Source: an uncultured Sphingomonadales bacterium (lineage in GTDB: Bacteria; Pseudomonadota; Alphaproteobacteria; Sphingomonadales; Sphingomonadaceae). Taken from it: a stretch of DNA of 64,000 nt. The stretch lies in contig CAILBC010000022.1 of NCBI GenBank assembly GCA_903832325.1, forward strand, positions 248,001 to 312,000. The letters run 5' to 3'. Shown here piece by piece: positions 25,381-34,150 of the stretch. Within the stretch, counting starts at the first letter, position 1, and the number at the start of each line of letters is the position of its first letter. Position numbers and translations under genes: made by a program. Under the pieces are notes generated by a model. That model was not told the origin of the DNA and did not search any database. It saw only the letters and a program-made list of their open reading frames with translations.

Positions 25381-26136
25381 ATGCCGCAAACCGCCTTTTC
25401 CAGGATTGTTGCCAATGCACCCGCCGGCCGGGCCCTGTCGGGCGGGGCCGGGCGTGGCGTATGGTACCATGTCGCGCGTTTGGGTATCGCGCGTTTTGCG
25501 GGGCGGCTGAAACGCGATTGCAATGGCACCCCGGCGATGGAATTCGCGCTGGTCGGTGCGCCGTTTGTCGTGATGATATTCGCGATTTTCGAAGTCGCGC
25601 TGTCCCTGCTGGCGCAATCCAGCCTTGAAACGGCGGCCGAACAGGCGGCGCGGCTGCTGGCGACGGGCCAGGCGCAGACCTTTCAATCCTATACCGGATC
25701 GACGTTGAACACCGGCATGACCGCGGCGCAATTCAAACAGGCGGTCTGCGGCACATTGTCCTACAACGCGACCGCCAATGCATCGACCACGACGTCGTAC
25801 GGATCGGGCCTGCTGCCCCCCTTCATGACGTGCGGCAATCTGGTGGTGAATGTCAGTTCCGCGGCCAGTTTCAGTGCTGCAAACCTGACTTCGCCAACAT
25901 TCACCTATGATGCGGCGGGCAACGTGACGGCGACCGGCACGGGCTATGTCACCACCGCCGGCACCGGGGGCCAGCAGCAGATCCTGGTGGTCCAGCTTAT
26001 CTATCTGTGGCCCACGCTGACCGGGATGTTCGGGCTGACGCTGGCGAATCAGGCCAATGGCACCCAGATGCTGGTGGCAACGCAAGTCATCAGCACCGAA
26101 GACTATATCTGCCCCACCGGAGCATCGACATGCTGA
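25381..26136 (+). CDS. TadE-like pilus assembly protein
   Basis: The 251-residue product has the TadE signature after a basic leader: CNGTPAMEFALVGAPFVVMIFAIFEVAL, i.e. a G-x-x-A-x-E-F start to a membrane helix at about residues 47-75. A Thr/Ser/Asn-rich extracytoplasmic domain with two Cys near the C-terminus follows. TadE-type proteins are minor pseudopilins of the Tad (tight adherence) system, processed by a prepilin peptidase. The exact start is uncertain: no clear Shine-Dalgarno, and an earlier basic leader is included. It overlaps the next gene by 7 bases. Confidence 0.78.
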   Translation: MPQTAFSRIVANAPAGRALSGGAGRGVWYHVARLGIARFAGRLKRDCNGTPAMEFALVGAPFVVMIFAIFEVALSLLAQSSLETAAEQAARLLATGQAQTFQSYTGSTLNTGMTAAQFKQAVCGTLSYNATANASTTTSYGSGLLPPFMTCGNLVVNVSSAASFSAANLTSPTFTYDAAGNVTATGTGYVTTAGTGGQQQILVVQLIYLWPTLTGMFGLTLANQANGTQMLVATQVISTEDYICPTGASTC

Positions 26137-26783
26137 CCAGGCTGGCGCGCGATACCCAGGCGGCGGTGCTGATCGAATTCGCAATCTGCGCGCCGATCCT
26201 GCTGATTCTCTATCTCGGGGCCTATGCGGCATCCGATCTGGTGGCCTGCAATCGCAAGGTGGCAATCGCGACGCGCGCGCTGGTCGATCTGACCAGTCGC
26301 AACATGTCGCCTTCTGCGATTACCGGATCGCCCGGCGCGGCCTGGGGCACCACATACCTGAGCGCGAGCGCGATCGCGCTGCTGCCCTACAGTTCGGCCA
26401 ATGCCACCGAAGAAATTGCCCTGCTGCGCGTCTGCGATGCCACCCACGCCTATGTCATCTGGACACAGGCGCAAACCCAGTCTTCCACCGGCACGGCCAC
26501 AGCCGCCACGCCCACACTGACCGCCGGAACACTGACCGCCGCCAGCGTAATCACACTGCCCAGCGGACTGATCGATGCGTCAATGGTGCCCGTATCGCCG
26601 GATTCATCAAATGTCTGCAGCAACTTCGCCACGGGCACGGCCACCAGGTATCAGGTTGGAAAAGCCGGCGGCTATCTTTTTGCCGGAGCGATCCGCTATT
26701 CTTATGTCCCGCCGATCAATTACTTGATCACGACGCCGGCAAATCTTGGAAACACGTTCTATATGAGCCCGCGAATTCTCTAG
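26130..26783 (+). CDS. second TadE-family pseudopilin-like protein
   Basis: The 217-residue product starts MLTRLARDTQAAVLIEFAIC, the TadE pattern with Glu at the head of a membrane helix (about residues 13-34). A Thr/Ala-rich extracytoplasmic domain follows. The start ATG lies inside the last codons of the preceding gene (7-base overlap), and the TadG-like gene follows after 10 bases, so the three form one operon. No Tad ATPase, secretin or prepilin gene is in the window. The machinery must lie elsewhere, or these proteins serve another export system. Confidence 0.78.
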   Translation: MLTRLARDTQAAVLIEFAICAPILLILYLGAYAASDLVACNRKVAIATRALVDLTSRNMSPSAITGSPGAAWGTTYLSASAIALLPYSSANATEEIALLRVCDATHAYVIWTQAQTQSSTGTATAATPTLTAGTLTAASVITLPSGLIDASMVPVSPDSSNVCSNFATGTATRYQVGKAGGYLFAGAIRYSYVPPINYLITTPANLGNTFYMSPRIL

Positions 26784-26793
26784 GTGCTGTGAA

Positions 26794-28665
26794 ATGACCA
26801 TGATCGATCCGCCGCGCCAGGGCTTTTTTGGCCGCATCGTTGCGCTGTGCGGCGCCGCACTGAAGCATTGTGCAAAAAAGTTGGCACCGCATTTTGCCAA
26901 AAAATCGCGCGGCCACAAAAACCTGAACTGCCTTGATGTTTCAACGAAACGTCATCACGGTTCAGGGCGTCCGGCGCGTCACCTGCTGGCAGACAGCCGC
27001 GGCAACGTGCTGGTGATTACCGCGGCGGCGCTGGTGCCGATGATTTTCGCGATCGGGTTCGGCATCGATTATGGCCATGCCCAGTATTTGCAGAACGTGC
27101 TAAACAACGCGGCCGACGCCGCGGCGCTGGCTGCGGTGGACCCGGGCATGATCTCGCAATCCGATGCCGTCGCCTCAACGGCGGCATCGAACATGTTCAA
27201 CACCCAGACATCGGGATACTGGGGATTGAACAACGTGGTCGTCACACCCACGATCACCGACAGCTTTTCGGGCAGCCTGGGCGTGCTGCGCACCGTAACC
27301 GTCAGCTATACCGCGCAATCGACCAATTTTTTCGGCGCGATCCTGAATCTGACAACCCTGGCGATCAGCGGAACCGGCACCGCCAGTTCGTCGCAGGCGG
27401 CCAGCATCAATTTCTATGTGGTGCTCGATACGTCCCCATCGATGTTGCTGCCCACGACATCGACCGGGATCAGCCAGATGCTGGCCGGCACCGCGCGCAC
27501 CAACACGCCGCAAATTGGCGCCGGCTGCGCGTTTGGCTGCCACACCGCGAACCCGCAAAGCTTTACGTACGCCAATGATACCAACGGCTATACGCTGTAC
27601 ACCAACACCAGCGCATCGGCGTCAACCACGCCGTTTTTCCGCGTGAACAGCCCGACCAACACCATCCTGCAGGACAACAACGGCGTTCAGCTGAACAAGA
27701 CCGGAACCAGCGTGACCTTTACCGGCACTGGCACAAAGGGCTCGTTCAACAGCACTTATGCCAATTACAGCATGAAATACACCAACACGGCAAATACCAG
27801 CGTTACCGTTACCGTGGCCTATGCCGATACCTGGTGGTTTGCGCGCAATTACGCGCTGGTGGCGCCCGGGCAGTCCAATATCGAACTGCGCATTGATGCC
27901 GAAACAAAGGCGGCGCAGGGCCTGTTGCAATACGCCGCCAATGTGGAGGCCGAATATTCCACGCTGCTGGTTCCGCCAAAATACCAGATGCAATTCTATA
28001 CCTTCAACTATGCGTCGCCGGCCGCACTGAAAACCAGTGGATCATCGCCATCGACGACGCCCTATGGCGTGATGACCGATGTGGCCACGACCGCGCCGCT
28101 GGCATCATCGACGTTTCCCGATCTGGGCCTGCAGGCGCCGCTGCTATGGGATGTCGGCTATTGGACGACATCGAGCGTATCCAACGCGGATGAAGACACC
28201 GATATTCCGACGATGCTGACCACGATGTCGTCCACCATCCTGCCCAAATCGGCGGGCGCCGGCACCGTGGCATCGCCGCAAAGCGTAATGATTCTGGTCA
28301 CCGACGGGATGATGGACATCAGCCGGTCGGGCACCAGCTGCCTGCAATCGGGGCGCGTGTGTTCGCAGTTGACCGCAACCGAACTGGCGCAATGCGCCGC
28401 GATCAAGAATGCCGGAACGCGTATCGCCATCCTCTACACAGTTTACGATCCGGCCACGCTGGCCAATTCGGGGTCGATCTTTTCCTCCAGTCAGGCCCAG
28501 ATGACGACCACGATTTCCCAGATTCAGGCCGCGCTGCAATCGTGCGCCAGCCAGAATCCGGACGGCAGCTATCTGATGCAGACCGTCACCAGCGGCGGCA
28601 GCATTTCCGCCGCGCTGACCCAGTTGTTTGCGATGGCCGTGCGCAACGCCCGATTGGTCAAATGA
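26794..28665 (+). CDS. TadG-like protein with von Willebrand-type domain and repeat-derived N-terminal insert
   Basis: The 623-residue product has an N-terminal cytoplasmic segment. The TadG anchor follows: DSRGNVLVITAAALVPMIFA (about residues 67-86) and GIDYGHAQYLQNVLNNAADAAALAA. A large extracytoplasmic part contains a vWA-like MIDAS motif (VVLDTSPSM near residue 212, and VTDGMMD near 505). Residues about 24-58 (KHCAKKLAPHFAKKSRG, then HKNLNCLDVSTKRHHGSG) are encoded by a palindromic repeat that is intergenic elsewhere. TadG proteins are envelope components of Tad pili. The start could lie after the repeat, but no good alternative start is seen before DSRGN. Confidence 0.82.
   Translation: MTMIDPPRQGFFGRIVALCGAALKHCAKKLAPHFAKKSRGHKNLNCLDVSTKRHHGSGRPARHLLADSRGNVLVITAAALVPMIFAIGFGIDYGHAQYLQNVLNNAADAAALAAVDPGMISQSDAVASTAASNMFNTQTSGYWGLNNVVVTPTITDSFSGSLGVLRTVTVSYTAQSTNFFGAILNLTTLAISGTGTASSSQAASINFYVVLDTSPSMLLPTTSTGISQMLAGTARTNTPQIGAGCAFGCHTANPQSFTYANDTNGYTLYTNTSASASTTPFFRVNSPTNTILQDNNGVQLNKTGTSVTFTGTGTKGSFNSTYANYSMKYTNTANTSVTVTVAYADTWWFARNYALVAPGQSNIELRIDAETKAAQGLLQYAANVEAEYSTLLVPPKYQMQFYTFNYASPAALKTSGSSPSTTPYGVMTDVATTAPLASSTFPDLGLQAPLLWDVGYWTTSSVSNADEDTDIPTMLTTMSSTILPKSAGAGTVASPQSVMILVTDGMMDISRSGTSCLQSGRVCSQLTATELAQCAAIKNAGTRIAILYTVYDPATLANSGSIFSSSQAQMTTTISQIQAALQSCASQNPDGSYLMQTVTSGGSISAALTQLFAMAVRNARLVK
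26865..26968. repeat. RIME-like palindromic element inside the TadG-like coding sequence
   Basis: It aligns with the intergenic element 12053-12152: shared gcaaaa, ggcaccg/gacaccg, ttttgccaaaaaatc/tttttgccgaaaaatc, cgcg, ctgaactg/ctggactg, ttcaa and gtcatcacg in the same order. The right half is a hairpin (cctgaac..gttcagg arms, 26922-26965). It is read through in frame. Confidence 0.7.
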
Positions 28666-28689
28666 TGGGGGCGGGCATGGCCGATCCGG

Positions 28690-30129
28690 TCAGGCGCCCT
28701 CTTGCCAGCCGCCGCCCAGCGCCTTGACCAGCGCGGCATAGGCTTCGAAGGCGGCCTGCCGCGCCTGGAATGCGGCGCGTTCGGCGCCGCTATGGGCCGA
28801 TTGCGCCTGCAACAGCGCCAGCAGGTCATCCTCCCCCGCCGTGTACCGCTGGCGCGCCTGATCGAGCGACTGGCGGCTGGCGGCCAGCGCGGCATCGCGT
28901 TCGGCCACGGTCGCGGTCCACGCGGCATAGCGGTTGATCGCGGTTTCGCTGTCGGCCAGCGCGGCCAGTACCGCGCGGGTATAGCGCGCGGCCGCCTGAT
29001 CGCTGCGCGCATCGGCGGCATGGATGCGCGCGCGCACTTTGCCGGCATCGAACAGCGCCCAGCTCAGCCTGGGGCCCAGGCCAAATAGCACGCTGTTGCC
29101 CGAAGCCAGATCGCCCACTTTGCGCGCCTGCAGATCAAGGCTGCCGCCCAGGCTGAGCCGGGGATAGAGGCTGGCGGTTTCCAGCCCCACGCCGGCCGTG
29201 GCCGCAGCCAGATCGGCCTCTGCCGCGCGCACATCGGGGCGGCGGCGCAGCATGTCGGCGCGCATGCCCACGGCAACATTGGCGGGCAGCGCGGGCAGCG
29301 GAGCGGGCGTGGCAACCAGATCGGCCACCGCCTCGGGCGGGCGGCCGGTCAGCAGCGCCAGCATATAGGCAGCGGCATGGACATCGGCCTCCAGCCCGGC
29401 GATCGGCGCATGCGCGGTGCGCGCCTGTTCGCGCGCGCGGCTTTCGTCAAACCGCGCTGCCTCGCCCGCCTGAAGCCGCTGGCGCACGATCTGCGCGGTT
29501 TGCCCTTGCGCCCCGGCATCGTCGCGCGCGGCGGCAAGCAGCGCCTGCCCCCCGCGCAACTGGGCATAGGCGCGCACCACTTCGGCCACGGTCTGCAGCC
29601 GGATATCGGCTGCGCGCGCCTGCGCCGCGGCAATCTGCGCACGCGCCGATTCCACAGCGCGGCGCTGCCCGCCCCACAGATCGATTTCCCACGAGGCATC
29701 GAACCCTGTGTCAAACAGCGAAAAATCGCGCTGGTAAAACGGGATGCTGGCCGCGGGAAACTGGCCGTTGAGGCTGGTCTGCGTCTGTTGTGCCGATCCG
29801 GCGATCGATGCCTGCGGCATGCCGTTGGCGCGGGTCAGCCCATATTGCGCGCGCGCCTCGCGCAGGCGGCCTTCGGCCTCGGCAATGCCGGGATTGGCCG
29901 CCAGGGCGCGCGCGATCAGATCATTCAGCACCGGATCGCCCAGCTTTGCCCAGGGCGACAGGTCCGCTTCGCCAGTGCCGGTGCCAGTGCCCGTGGTGTT
30001 GGCCGCGGCGGCGGCGGCGGCCCAGGCGCCGGTTTCACCAGCAATCGCCGGCCGGTGATAATCGGGGCCAACCGTGCAGGCCGCGACAAACAGCGGGGCG
30101 CAAAGAACGAACGGGGCAAGGCGGCGCAT
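28690..30129 (-). CDS. NodT-family outer-membrane efflux lipoprotein
   Basis: The 479-residue product is a TolC-superfamily outer-membrane factor. It has a lipoprotein signal (MRRLAPFVLCAPLFVAAC, lipobox VAAC) and TVGPDYHRP, the usual NodT start. Two repeated coiled-coil/beta halves follow, with WEIDLWGG and LRRRPDVRAAEADLAAA typical of the family. It is the last gene of the cecR-ybhGFSR-like operon (5 bp gap). It should form the outer-membrane channel for that ABC exporter, which lacks such a gene in the E. coli operon. Confidence 0.92.
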   Translation of the reverse strand: MRRLAPFVLCAPLFVAACTVGPDYHRPAIAGETGAWAAAAAAANTTGTGTGTGEADLSPWAKLGDPVLNDLIARALAANPGIAEAEGRLREARAQYGLTRANGMPQASIAGSAQQTQTSLNGQFPAASIPFYQRDFSLFDTGFDASWEIDLWGGQRRAVESARAQIAAAQARAADIRLQTVAEVVRAYAQLRGGQALLAAARDDAGAQGQTAQIVRQRLQAGEAARFDESRAREQARTAHAPIAGLEADVHAAAYMLALLTGRPPEAVADLVATPAPLPALPANVAVGMRADMLRRRPDVRAAEADLAAATAGVGLETASLYPRLSLGGSLDLQARKVGDLASGNSVLFGLGPRLSWALFDAGKVRARIHAADARSDQAAARYTRAVLAALADSETAINRYAAWTATVAERDAALAASRQSLDQARQRYTAGEDDLLALLQAQSAHSGAERAAFQARQAAFEAYAALVKALGGGWQEGA

Positions 30130-30134
30130 CGGGG

Positions 30135-31256
30135 TTACTCCAGGCGCGATCGGAACAGGGCAGAGGCGGCGCCGATCGTAACAAGCGTGATCACCGCCAT
30201 CGGCCAGGTGTTGGCAAAGACATCGACCGCCGGCATGCCTTTCAGAAACAGGCCCTCGGTCACGATCAGGAAATGCTTGGCCGGGTCGGCCTCGGCACAG
30301 ATTTTCAGAAAGGCCGGCATGTTGTCGACCGGCGCGGCATAGCCCGACAGCAGGAACACCGGCACAGTGAGCGCAAACATGCCCAGAAACGCCTGCTGCT
30401 GCGTATTGGCCACCACCGAAATCAACAGGCCGATGCCGCTGACCGACAGCAGAAAAACCACCAGCGACACATAGAACAGCACCACCGACCCGGTGAACGG
30501 TACGTGGAACACCAGCGGATTGACCACCAGATAGACCGTGGCATTGGCCACACCCAACAGCACCGGGGGCACCATCTTGCCCGCCAGGATTTCCCACACA
30601 CGAAAGGGGGAAACCATCAGCTGGTCATACGTGCCCAGTTCCTTTTCCCGCGCGACCGATTGCGACACCACCGATGTCGCCGATACCAGCGAGATCACCA
30701 CCACCAGCGACGGGATCGTGAAAAAGACATAATCGAGATTGGGGTTGAACCAGGTGGCCACGATCGCCCCGCCCTGCGGCGGCGGGGCGCGCGCGGTGTG
30801 GATATCCGCAGCGACCCCGGCCACGATGCGATCGATATAGCCGCTGACGATCTGCGCGGCATTGGATTTGCGCCCGTCGAAAACGGTGCCCAGCACTGCG
30901 CCGCGCCCGGCGCTGACATCGGCGGAAAAATGCGAATCGAACCGCAGCGCGGCCACCACTTGCTGCGTTTCGACCGCGCGGGTGAGCGCGGCATCGGAAT
31001 CGAGCCGGATGATGCGTTTGACATTGGGGCTGCCCGCCAGCCGCTGGATGATTTCATGGCTCCATTGCCCGCCATCGCGGTCCAGCACGCCGATTGTCAC
31101 GTGCTTGACCTCCAGCGTGGAGGCATAGCCGAACACCACCAGCTGGATCAGCGGCGGCAGGATCAGCGAAATGCGCGCGCGCGGATCGCGCAGCACCGCC
31201 CACAGCTCCTTGACGATGATCGCGGCCAGCCGCGGGCCGAACAGCGCGGCGATCAT
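30135..31256 (-). CDS. ABC-2 type transporter permease (YbhR-like)
   Basis: The 373-residue product has the ABC2_membrane_3 layout. One N-terminal helix (about 20-40) precedes a large extracytoplasmic domain (about 45-170). Five C-terminal helices follow (from LDYVFFTIPSLVVVISLVSA). VAREKELGTYDQLMVSP is the coupling-helix region. The start at 31256 overlaps the upstream permease stop (ATGA). With the other permease and the double ATPase it builds an exporter of the YbhFSR type, for which drug export has been reported in E. coli. Confidence 0.9.
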   Translation of the reverse strand: MIAALFGPRLAAIIVKELWAVLRDPRARISLILPPLIQLVVFGYASTLEVKHVTIGVLDRDGGQWSHEIIQRLAGSPNVKRIIRLDSDAALTRAVETQQVVAALRFDSHFSADVSAGRGAVLGTVFDGRKSNAAQIVSGYIDRIVAGVAADIHTARAPPPQGGAIVATWFNPNLDYVFFTIPSLVVVISLVSATSVVSQSVAREKELGTYDQLMVSPFRVWEILAGKMVPPVLLGVANATVYLVVNPLVFHVPFTGSVVLFYVSLVVFLLSVSGIGLLISVVANTQQQAFLGMFALTVPVFLLSGYAAPVDNMPAFLKICAEADPAKHFLIVTEGLFLKGMPAVDVFANTWPMAVITLVTIGAASALFRSRLE

Positions 31257-32377
31257 GCGATCCTCCGCCGCGTGGCACGCACCGCAAGGATGAAAAACAC
31301 CAGGCCAAACCCGATCAGCGCGGCCATATCGGGCAGAAACAGGCCCCAATCATCCCCGGCGATAAACACCGTCTGCAATTGCGGGATCAGATAGCGCGAC
31401 GGGACAAGATACGTGATCGCCTGAATCGGTTTGGGCATCGAACTGATTTCGAACAGAAATCCCGACAGCAGCATCGTCGGCAGAAACGCCGACAGCAGCG
31501 CCACCTGGCTCGCCACGAACTGGTTTTTGGTCGCGGCAGAAATCAGCAGGCCCTGCCCCAGCGCGGGAAACAGGAACGTGCTGGCAATCGCCAGCAGGGC
31601 CAGCGGGCTGCCCCGGAACGGCACCCCGAACACGAAAATGGCCAGCACCGTGCACAGCGTCATCGATCCCAGCGCGAGCAGGAAATAGGGCACGACTTTG
31701 GTGGCGATGAATTCGGCCATGCCCACCGGCGTCGCCATCAGCGCCTCCAGCGTGCCGCGTTCCCATTCGCGCGCGATCACCAGCGCAGTCAGCAGCGTGC
31801 CGACCATGGTCATGACCACCGCAATGGCGCCGGGCACCAGATTGTACCGGCTTTTCAGTTCGGGATTGAACCAGAACCGCGCCGCGGTCTGGATCGGGGG
31901 GGCTGCCACCATGCCGCGACCGGCGCCGCGCGCGGCGGCCCAGGTGGCGCGCACGCCTTCGGCATAGGCGCCGATGAAGCTGGCGGTATTGGGCATCGAT
32001 CCGTCGGTCAGCACCTGGATCGTGCCGCCGCCCTGCGCCACCTGCCGCCCAAACCCGTCGGGAATGACCACGATGCCGCGAATCCGCCCCGCCACCAGAT
32101 CGGGCGAAAGCTGGCTGACCGTGCCGGTGGCCACGACATCGAACCATTGCGAGCCCTGATAGGCGCCGGCCAGGCTTTGCGCCGCCTGGCTGCCATCGGC
32201 CTGGACAATGCCGATGCGGCTGCGCGCGGTATCGAGATTCACGCCATAGCCAAACAGGAACAGCAGCAGGATCGGCAGCACGAAGGCGATCAGGAACGTC
32301 GACGGATCGCGCGCGATCTGCAGGCCTTCCTTCACCAGCATCGCGGTGAAGCGGCGCGGGTTGAACAGGCCGCTCAT
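31253..32377 (-). CDS. ABC-2 type transporter permease (YbhS-like)
   Basis: The 374-residue product has the same architecture as its downstream partner: helix at about 25-45 (FLIAFVLPILLLFLFGYG), a periplasmic domain, then five helices. IAREWERGTLEALMATPVGM marks the coupling region. Its stop overlaps the next permease start (ATGA) and its start overlaps the ATPase stop, so all are translated together. Two permeases of similar length suggest a heterodimeric pore. Confidence 0.9.
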   Translation of the reverse strand: MSGLFNPRRFTAMLVKEGLQIARDPSTFLIAFVLPILLLFLFGYGVNLDTARSRIGIVQADGSQAAQSLAGAYQGSQWFDVVATGTVSQLSPDLVAGRIRGIVVIPDGFGRQVAQGGGTIQVLTDGSMPNTASFIGAYAEGVRATWAAARGAGRGMVAAPPIQTAARFWFNPELKSRYNLVPGAIAVVMTMVGTLLTALVIAREWERGTLEALMATPVGMAEFIATKVVPYFLLALGSMTLCTVLAIFVFGVPFRGSPLALLAIASTFLFPALGQGLLISAATKNQFVASQVALLSAFLPTMLLSGFLFEISSMPKPIQAITYLVPSRYLIPQLQTVFIAGDDWGLFLPDMAALIGFGLVFFILAVRATRRRIA

Positions 32378-34149
32378 GCCGCTTCGCGCTGCATGTCAGA
32401 GGCTTCGATCAACGCGATGAAGGCGTCTTCCATCGTCGCATCGGATTTGCCGGCCAGCGCCTTCAATTCATCGGGCGTGCCGGTGGCGATCTGCCTGGCG
32501 CGATAGATCAGCGTGGCGCGGTCGCAATATTCGGCTTCGTCCATGAAATGGGTGGTCACCAGCACGGTTACCCCCTTTTCCACCATGCCGTTGATATGCG
32601 TCCAGAATTCCCGCCGGACGAGCGGATCGACACCCGATGTCGGTTCATCCAGAAACAGCACCGGCGGCTGGTGCAGCACCGCGCAGGCCAGCGCCAGCCG
32701 CTGTTTGAAGCCCAGCGGCATCGTTCCCGAATTGGCATTGAGATAGCGATCGAGATGAAACACCGCGATCGCCCGGTCGATCGCATCGCGCGCGGCGGCC
32801 CCGCGCAGACCATAAGTGCCAGCAAAGAAATTGAGATTCTGCCGCACCGAAAGATCGCCATAAAGCGAAAATTTCTGCGCCATATAGCCCAGCGACTGGC
32901 GCGCATCGGCCTTTGCCCGGCGCAGATCGAACCCGGCCACCGCGCCGGTGCCTTCGCTGGGGGTCAGCAGCCCGCACAGCATTTTGAACGTGGTCGATTT
33001 GCCTGCGCCATTGGGGCCGAGCAGGCCAAAGATCTGCCCGCGCGGCACGGTAAAGCTGACATGATCGGCCGCGGTGAATTCGCCAAACCGCCGGGTCAGC
33101 CGGTCCGCCACGATCGCCGGCGCGTCGCTTTCGGGGATCTGCCGGTAATTCTGCGCCAGTTGCGATGTGCCCGATGGCCCGCCGCCCAGCAGATCGATGA
33201 ACGCGTCTTCAAACCGTGGCCGCGCCGGTTCGATCAGCGATCCCGGCGCCAGGCCCAGGGCCGCAGCCGATGGCACCGGCGCATCGGCCGCCACCATCAG
33301 CCGCAAAGCATCGCCTTGGACCGTGCCATCAAGGATCGCCGGATCATCGAGCGCGTGCTGCAACGTTACGCGCCGGCCGGCACCGGGCACCGCCACGCGC
33401 ACCACCCTGTCGCGCACCCGGTCGGTCAGCGCCTGCGGCGGCCCGTCATAGAGCACGCGGCCTTCGTTCAGCAGCGTGACGCTGTCGCACTTTTCCGCTT
33501 CGTCGAGATAGGCTGTGGACCACAGCACGCCGATCCCGTCTGTCGCCAGATCCTTGACCATTTGCCACAGTTCGCGCCGTGAAACCGGATCGACCCCCAC
33601 CCCGGGTTCATCCAGCAGCAGCAACCGCGGCGCGCGCACCATCGCGCAGGCCAGTCCCAGTTTCTGCTTCATCCCGCCCGACAGATTGCCCGCCAGCCGC
33701 GCGGTGAACCGGCGCAAATCGGTAAAATCGAGCAGCCGGTCAAAACTGGCGGCGCGGTCTGCCGGGGCAAGCCCGCGCAGATCGGCATAGAGCCGCAGAT
33801 TTTCCATCACGGTCAGATCTTCGTACAGACCAAAGCGTTGCGGCATATAGCCGATCATGCTGCGGTCGGTATCGGTGGCGGGGCGGCCAAACACGCGGGC
33901 CTGCCCGGCATCGGGATCGATCAACCCGGCCAGAATGCGGATCAGCGTGGTCTTTCCCGCGCCATCGGGCCCGACCAGCCCGGTCATCCGCCCCGGCACG
34001 ATCGCCATCGACACCGCATCGAGCGCCGGCGCCGGCTGGCCGGCAAACCGCTTGGTCAGCCCTTGCACCGAAGCAACGGCGCAATCAGCAACGGTCATCC
34101 CGGCGGGGGGGATATCGGCGGGGGGGATATCGGGGGCAGGCTGGCCCAT
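32374..34149 (-). CDS. double-domain ABC transporter ATP-binding protein (YbhF-like)
   Basis: The 591-residue product has two fused nucleotide-binding domains. NBD1 (about 25-250) has Walker A GPDGAGKTT, signature LSGGMKQKL and Walker B LLLLDEPGVGVDP. NBD2 (about 330-560) has Walker A GPNGAGKST, a degenerate signature PLGFKQRLALAC and Walker B LFLDEPTSGVDP. A degenerate second signature is typical of YbhF-type proteins. The N-terminus contains the tandem PDIPPADIPPAG, from a 15-bp duplication. The start at 34149 is 1 bp after the upstream membrane-fusion gene stop. Confidence 0.93.
   Translation of the reverse strand: MGQPAPDIPPADIPPAGMTVADCAVASVQGLTKRFAGQPAPALDAVSMAIVPGRMTGLVGPDGAGKTTLIRILAGLIDPDAGQARVFGRPATDTDRSMIGYMPQRFGLYEDLTVMENLRLYADLRGLAPADRAASFDRLLDFTDLRRFTARLAGNLSGGMKQKLGLACAMVRAPRLLLLDEPGVGVDPVSRRELWQMVKDLATDGIGVLWSTAYLDEAEKCDSVTLLNEGRVLYDGPPQALTDRVRDRVVRVAVPGAGRRVTLQHALDDPAILDGTVQGDALRLMVAADAPVPSAAALGLAPGSLIEPARPRFEDAFIDLLGGGPSGTSQLAQNYRQIPESDAPAIVADRLTRRFGEFTAADHVSFTVPRGQIFGLLGPNGAGKSTTFKMLCGLLTPSEGTGAVAGFDLRRAKADARQSLGYMAQKFSLYGDLSVRQNLNFFAGTYGLRGAAARDAIDRAIAVFHLDRYLNANSGTMPLGFKQRLALACAVLHQPPVLFLDEPTSGVDPLVRREFWTHINGMVEKGVTVLVTTHFMDEAEYCDRATLIYRARQIATGTPDELKALAGKSDATMEDAFIALIEASDMQREAA
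34101..34130 (-). repeat. 15-bp tandem repeat x2 at the ABC ATPase N-terminus
   Basis: Two perfect copies of cggcgggggggatat (plus strand), in frame, giving DIPPA-DIPPA within the first 20 residues. Confidence 0.95.
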
Positions 34150-34150
34150 G

